NCBI GenBank assembly: GCA_035308965.1 | Contig: DATGFN010000023.1 | Location: 1 to 64,000, forward strand | Length of the DNA stretch: 64,000 nucleotides | Direction of reading: 5' to 3' | From: DASYXZ01 sp035308965 | Lineage (GTDB): Bacteria > Acidobacteriota > Terriglobia > UBA7540 | In this document: piece after piece, positions 60,138 through 64,000 of the stretch | Position numbering within the stretch: the stretch's first letter is position 1 | Layout: every line of letters begins with the position of its first letter | Position numbers and translations under genes: made by a program | Notes under the pieces: model-generated | Seen by the model: only the letters and a program-made list of their open reading frames with translations | Told to the model about the DNA's origin: nothing | Databases searched by the model: none

Positions 60138-62681
60138 ATGGTCGGTATGCCAAGGTTCAACATTGCCCATTTTCTCCTCACCCTTGGGCAGGCGATCGGA
60201 GTTCCACGGGCCGGTTTTATCCCTCGCCCCAGATCAATCCTGCTGGGGTTGGCGCTGGGCTCGGTGTTGGCGCCAGGGGCTCGGGCGCAGCAGGAGGCGC
60301 TTACTCCCTGCTCGGCCCTCCCGGTTCTTCTAACTTTAAACTCCGAATTTTTCCCGATTGCTCAGACACAACAAGCGCCTTCCATTCCGCTGGAGTTCCA
60401 AAATCTTAAGTCCACCGTGACCGTCCGCTCCGACGCCAGGGAAATAAGCAGAGAGACTTATTACCTTCACGGTCACGTTGAAGTGACTTATTTGCAATTC
60501 AAGATGGAATCCGACGATGCCATCTTTTACCGAAACACCAACGAAATCGTTGCCACCGGCCACGTGAAATTCACAGATCCCCTTGCCCACTTGGAGGCGG
60601 ACGAGGCCCACTACAACGTGGAAACTCAAAAAGGATGGTTTTCCAATGGCCATGGTTTTTTTCATGCCCCCGAGCGGCCGCGTCAACACGTGGTTGTCTC
60701 GCCGAACCCTTTTTTCGTTCAGGCCCGCAGGGTCGATCGTCTCGATGAAGATACATACACAGTCGAGCACGGCCGACTGAGCTCCTGCCGGCCCGAGGAA
60801 AAGAACTGGTCATTTTCGGCGGAATCTGCGCGAGTGGAAATCGATAACAAAATCGTGACCCATGGCGCCACCTTTCGGCTGATGAACGTCCCCATGTTTT
60901 ACTCGCCGGTGATGGTTGCCTCCATTGCTCCCCGGCCGCGCCAGACGGGATTCCTGCTTCCCCATATCGGCAACTCGACGCAAGGTGGTTTCATCGTGGG
61001 CGACGGTTTTTTCTGGGCCATCAATCCCAGCGCCGACCTTCTTGTGGGGGTTGAAGACTTCAGCTCGCGCGGTCTGACGCGAAGCGCTCAATTTCGCATG
61101 AAACCCAGCTCCACCAGTGACCTGACGGTGGATTATTTTGGGATCAACGACAGGGGAATCAGCATTGGTGGAGGGCAATTATTGCAGGCCTCGGGTAACA
61201 GCGTGCGCGCCATCGGACAGTCGGATAACGTAGGTCTCGGATTTCGAGGGGTCGTGGACGTGGACGTTGTGCCCTCGCTTGCGTTCCGCCAGACCTGGAG
61301 CACCAGTTTTGTCCAGGCCGTGAGTTCAGAAGCCCGTCAAACAGGATTCTTGACCAAGAATTTTGACGCCTACAGCATTGACCTCTATGCCTCCCGCTAC
61401 CAGAATTTTCTTTGCGCAGCCGGCGTTTTGGTTACCAACGGAGTCAAAACCAACATCGATTGTCCTTCCGCGCTGGGCTCGGGCGGTGCGGTGGGGAATT
61501 CCATTACCATCAGGGAATTGCCGAGCCTCTCCGTCTCAAAAATGGAAAAGGAGGTCGGCCAGTCGCCATTTTATTTTTCCTTGGATGCTTCCGCGGACGG
61601 AGTGGGACGAACCGAACCCGGCTTCGCCACCCCGACGATAACCGATCGTTTGGACCTACATCCTGAAATCACCCTGCGGACCAAGCCGTTTTGGGGTTTT
61701 GATTTCACCCCCTCATTCGGTTTTGACGCCACGCGGTACGGGACCAGCCTTCGTCCGGGACAGACCCCGATCGACCGCCTGCTGGGAGATTTCTCCGCCG
61801 ATTTACGGCCGCCGTCGGTTGAAAAAGTATTTGATCGAAAAATCCTGGGCTATAAATTAAAGCACGTCATCGTCCCCGACATTCGCTACCGGCTGGTCCG
61901 CGCCAGCGATAGGGAGGACATTGACAGCATCGTGCGCTTTGACCAGATTGACCTGCTCTCGGAAACCAACGAGGTTGAGTTTTCCGTAACCAACACTTTG
62001 ATGACCAGAAAAGATACGCCCGACGCTTCCGGGCAGATGCCTCAGGCGCGCGACTTCATATCTTTGCGCTTTTCTCAGAAATACTATTTTGATCCAACCT
62101 TCGGCGGGGCGCTGATCCCGGGCCAACAAGTGGTGTGGGAGCCGACGATTTCTCTGACTGGCTTCGCCTTTGCGCAGGGGCGCCGCCTTTCGCCTCTCGT
62201 GACAGTTTTGAAGATCGCACCTTCCTCGAACTATGACATGGAAATGCGCGCTGATTTCAATCCCAATGGGGGGGGAGTCCTAAACGCCGGCATCACGGCG
62301 CGAGCGCATCGCGGCCCTTTGGGGTTGTCACTGACGGATTTTTACATTAATCGCACGGCAGCCCTTCTGACGCCACTCCCCCCCACCACCACACTCTCGC
62401 AACTCTCTTCGTATCACCTTCTGCAAACCACGGCTACTTTTGGCGACCTCAATCGCAAGGGTTTCAGCGGGGCCTTCGGGGTTGCTTACAATTTAGCGCA
62501 GGGAGTAGACCTGCAAACGGTTAGCCAAGGCAGTTATAATTTCGGTTGCTTTGGGATCGACTTCGAATATCGCAGGTTTGCTCTGGGACAGTTGCGGAGG
62601 GACAACTCATATCGCATCGCGCTGTCATTGTCGAATATCGGAACGTTTGGAAATTTGCGGACCCGGGAAAGATTGTATTAG
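60138..62681 (+). CDS. lptD: LPS-assembly protein LptD
   Basis: An 847-residue outer-membrane protein inserting lipopolysaccharide. After a signal-like N-terminus (SILLGLALGSVLAPGARAQQ) comes the OstA/LptA-type jellyroll (about 80-230: YYLHGHVEVTYLQFKMESDDAIFYRNTNEIVATGHV region) and then the LptD barrel (about 250-847) with PMFYSPVMVASIAPRPRQTGFLLPH and HVIVPDIRYRLV. It overlaps in logic with BamA, which would insert it. An alternative start is the Met at residue 4. No lptE partner is adjacent. Confidence 0.88.
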   Translation: MVGMPRFNIAHFLLTLGQAIGVPRAGFIPRPRSILLGLALGSVLAPGARAQQEALTPCSALPVLLTLNSEFFPIAQTQQAPSIPLEFQNLKSTVTVRSDAREISRETYYLHGHVEVTYLQFKMESDDAIFYRNTNEIVATGHVKFTDPLAHLEADEAHYNVETQKGWFSNGHGFFHAPERPRQHVVVSPNPFFVQARRVDRLDEDTYTVEHGRLSSCRPEEKNWSFSAESARVEIDNKIVTHGATFRLMNVPMFYSPVMVASIAPRPRQTGFLLPHIGNSTQGGFIVGDGFFWAINPSADLLVGVEDFSSRGLTRSAQFRMKPSSTSDLTVDYFGINDRGISIGGGQLLQASGNSVRAIGQSDNVGLGFRGVVDVDVVPSLAFRQTWSTSFVQAVSSEARQTGFLTKNFDAYSIDLYASRYQNFLCAAGVLVTNGVKTNIDCPSALGSGGAVGNSITIRELPSLSVSKMEKEVGQSPFYFSLDASADGVGRTEPGFATPTITDRLDLHPEITLRTKPFWGFDFTPSFGFDATRYGTSLRPGQTPIDRLLGDFSADLRPPSVEKVFDRKILGYKLKHVIVPDIRYRLVRASDREDIDSIVRFDQIDLLSETNEVEFSVTNTLMTRKDTPDASGQMPQARDFISLRFSQKYYFDPTFGGALIPGQQVVWEPTISLTGFAFAQGRRLSPLVTVLKIAPSSNYDMEMRADFNPNGGGVLNAGITARAHRGPLGLSLTDFYINRTAALLTPLPPTTTLSQLSSYHLLQTTATFGDLNRKGFSGAFGVAYNLAQGVDLQTVSQGSYNFGCFGIDFEYRRFALGQLRRDNSYRIALSLSNIGTFGNLRTRERLY

Positions 62682-62794
62682 CATGGGTTGAAGTTTAACC
62701 ATCCATTTGCCGGCCATCAATTTGTCAGCAAAGCAACGAAATGCGGCGAATTTACGCAGCTTGCGCGCAAAGAGTTTGCCCCCGGAATTGCTCG

Positions 62795-62822
62795 CTGAAA
62801 ACATTCACGAAGCGGCTATAAT
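62795..62822 (+). promoter_or_regulatory. Candidate promoter of hemB
   Basis: CTGAAA (62795-62800), a 16-base spacer and a perfect TATAAT (62817-62822) lie 20 bases before the hemB ATG at 62842. This also argues against a longer hemB start at 62707. Confidence 0.45.
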
Positions 62823-62841
62823 TGGGCAGGGGCTTCTGACC

Positions 62842-63813
62842 ATGTCATTTCCAACCCATCGTCCGCGCCGCTTGCGGCGCTCGGAGGCATTGCGCGGGCT
62901 CGTCCGGGAAACCGAATTGAATGCGCGCTCCCTCGTGTTTCCATTATTTGTGTGCCCAGGCGCCAAGATTAAGAACGAAATCTTGTCCATGCCCGGGAAT
63001 TATCGCTGGTCGGTGGACCTGCTGGTGGAAGAGTGCAAAGCGGTTTCCGATCTCGGCATTCCCGCCGTGATCCTTTTCGGAATTCCCGAGAGCAAGGATG
63101 AGGTGGGTTCGGGCGCTTATGACCCGGACGGGATCGTTCAGCGCGCCGTGCGCGCGCTCAAGAAGGCTCTGCCGGATTTGATTGTAATTTGCGATCTTTG
63201 CCTGGACGAATTCACCAGCCACGGGCATTGTGGCCTGATCAAGAACGGGGAAGTGGATAACGATTCGACCCTGGAGTTGCTGGCCCGGACCGCCATCACC
63301 CAGGTGGAGGCCGGAGCGGACATGGTGGCGCCATCCGATATGATGGACGGCCGCGTGGGACGCATCCGGCACGAACTCGACGCGCGCGGATTCACGGCTA
63401 CGCCCATCCTGGCCTACTCGGCCAAATATGCCTCGGGCTATTACGGGCCTTTTCGCGAGGCCGCGGATTCGACGCCCAAGTTCGGGGATCGAAAGTCCTA
63501 TCAAATGGACCCGGCCAATCAGCGCGAGGCCATGCGCGAAATTGCTTTGGACATCGAAGAAGGGGCGGACATCATCATGGTCAAGCCGGCGCTGCCCTAT
63601 CTCGATATTCTGGCCCTGGCGCGGCGCACCTATGACGTCCCCCTGGCGGCTTACCAGGTGAGTGGAGAATTCGCCACCATTGTTGCCGCCGCGCAGAATG
63701 GTTGGATCGACCGCGAGCGAATCGTGATGGAATCACTTACTTCCATCAAACGAGCTGGCGCGGATATTATTTTGACCTACTTCGCCAAAGAGGTGGTCCG
63801 CTTGCTGGGCTGA
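62842..63813 (+). CDS. hemB: Porphobilinogen synthase (delta-aminolevulinate dehydratase)
   Basis: Condenses two 5-aminolevulinate molecules in haem synthesis. The 323-residue TIM barrel has both Schiff-base lysines, in AYSAKYASGYYGPFREA and DIIMVKPALPYLD, and MVAPSDMMDGRVGRIR. The metal loop reads CDLCLDEFTSHGHCG: first and last cysteines of the zinc site are kept, but the middle one is Asp, a hybrid between zinc and magnesium types. The ATG at 62842 gives the standard length and sits behind a TATAAT box. Confidence 0.96.
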   Translation: MSFPTHRPRRLRRSEALRGLVRETELNARSLVFPLFVCPGAKIKNEILSMPGNYRWSVDLLVEECKAVSDLGIPAVILFGIPESKDEVGSGAYDPDGIVQRAVRALKKALPDLIVICDLCLDEFTSHGHCGLIKNGEVDNDSTLELLARTAITQVEAGADMVAPSDMMDGRVGRIRHELDARGFTATPILAYSAKYASGYYGPFREAADSTPKFGDRKSYQMDPANQREAMREIALDIEEGADIIMVKPALPYLDILALARRTYDVPLAAYQVSGEFATIVAAAQNGWIDRERIVMESLTSIKRAGADIILTYFAKEVVRLLG

Positions 63814-63865
63814 TGGCAAGCGTGAACTCCGAACAACTCTGAATTCTCGTCCACGAGCGAGCTTC

Positions 63866-64000
63866 TTGTTCAATCCCCATCACGTCCGCCGCTACGCCCT
63901 ATTGCTTCTGGCCCTGACTCTCCTATCGTATTTGCCGGCCAGTGCCGTAAAAAAAGCAAAGGCCAAAGTCCCTCGCGCTCTCGGGCCGCACATCGATTTT
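63866..64000 (+). CDS. Start of an exported protein (cut by the window edge)
   Basis: An open frame of 45 codons reaches the edge. It encodes a signal peptide (RRYALLLLALTLLSYLPASA) and a basic stretch (VKKAKAKVPRALGPHIDF). No ATG is available; TTG at 63866 after GAGCGAG is the most plausible start. The family cannot be read from this fragment. Confidence 0.45.
   Translation, partial: MFNPHHVRRYALLLLALTLLSYLPASAVKKAKAKVPRALGPHIDF

Noticed and set aside
1..64000. Search for tRNA, rRNA, SRP RNA, RNase P RNA, CRISPR and transposase genes
   Set aside because: No T-loop signatures, rRNA blocks, conserved RNA motifs or transposase domains were seen by reading; a covariance-model scan would settle it.

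Overview
The window reads as a chromosomal segment of a Gram-negative, probably aerobic bacterium, most likely an acidobacterium. The outer-membrane machinery is explicit (BamA, Skp, LptD, LolC/LolD). The phylum is inferred from the overall mix: a Ser/Thr kinase with a TolB-type propeller, exported S9, M28 and S41 peptidases, a Tat-exported Gfo/Idh oxidoreductase, and an egtB-egtD pair. No marker phylogeny could be run. I found no rRNA, tRNA, CRISPR array, prophage or transposase.

Layout. 1-12.6 kb (minus strand) is mostly housekeeping: hslV-hslU, a DUF486 membrane protein, accD-folC-plsC-SDR-exported protein, cobO, rlmH, a sigma-54 activator, and the rplU-rpmA-obgE-nadD-rsfS run behind a near-consensus promoter (TTGACA-18-TATAAT). 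12.7-23 kb holds the kinase, the Gfo/Idh oxidoreductase with a sugar isomerase/epimerase, a PF01902-type ATPase, an unusual four-helix TonB protein and an acyl-activating-ACP-acyltransferase fusion. 23.1-28.1 kb has ergothioneine genes egtB-egtD divergent from an Opu-type betaine ABC transporter. 31.1-36.4 kb is the most novel block: an esterase, an ATP-grasp ligase, a GCS2-type ligase, an M29-like metallopeptidase and a second ATP-grasp protein that looks circularly permuted. 36.4-45.9 kb (minus strand) is an envelope-biogenesis run, lolC-lolD-clpC-bamA-skp, ended by a strong hairpin and followed by a REC-PilZ regulator. 46-52.3 kb has an ECF-like sigma factor, a PilZ protein and the phosphate set phoB-phoR-DUF47-pit. 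52.3-64 kb carries an M28 peptidase, a beta-propeller protein, a glycine-rich exported protein, a divergent polysaccharide deacetylase, a CtpA-like protein lacking the usual catalytic lysine, an RDD protein, lptD and hemB.

Two blocks look like candidate systems. In the first (31.1-36.4 kb), three ATP-dependent carboxylate-amine ligases sit in one same-strand cluster with a metallopeptidase and a serine hydrolase. This suggests non-ribosomal assembly of a small peptide or gamma-glutamyl compound whose identity I cannot read. In the second (23.1-28.1 kb), genes that make a betaine (hercynine/ergothioneine) share an upstream region with a betaine-type transporter.

Non-coding structure is also notable. 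At least six spacers contain a degenerate short word reiterated at one end and reverse-complemented at the other, with a different word at each locus. A GC-rich palindromic element occurs in a spacer, and a closely similar one lies in frame inside the kinase gene, where a second, different GC-rich element interrupts the catalytic domain.
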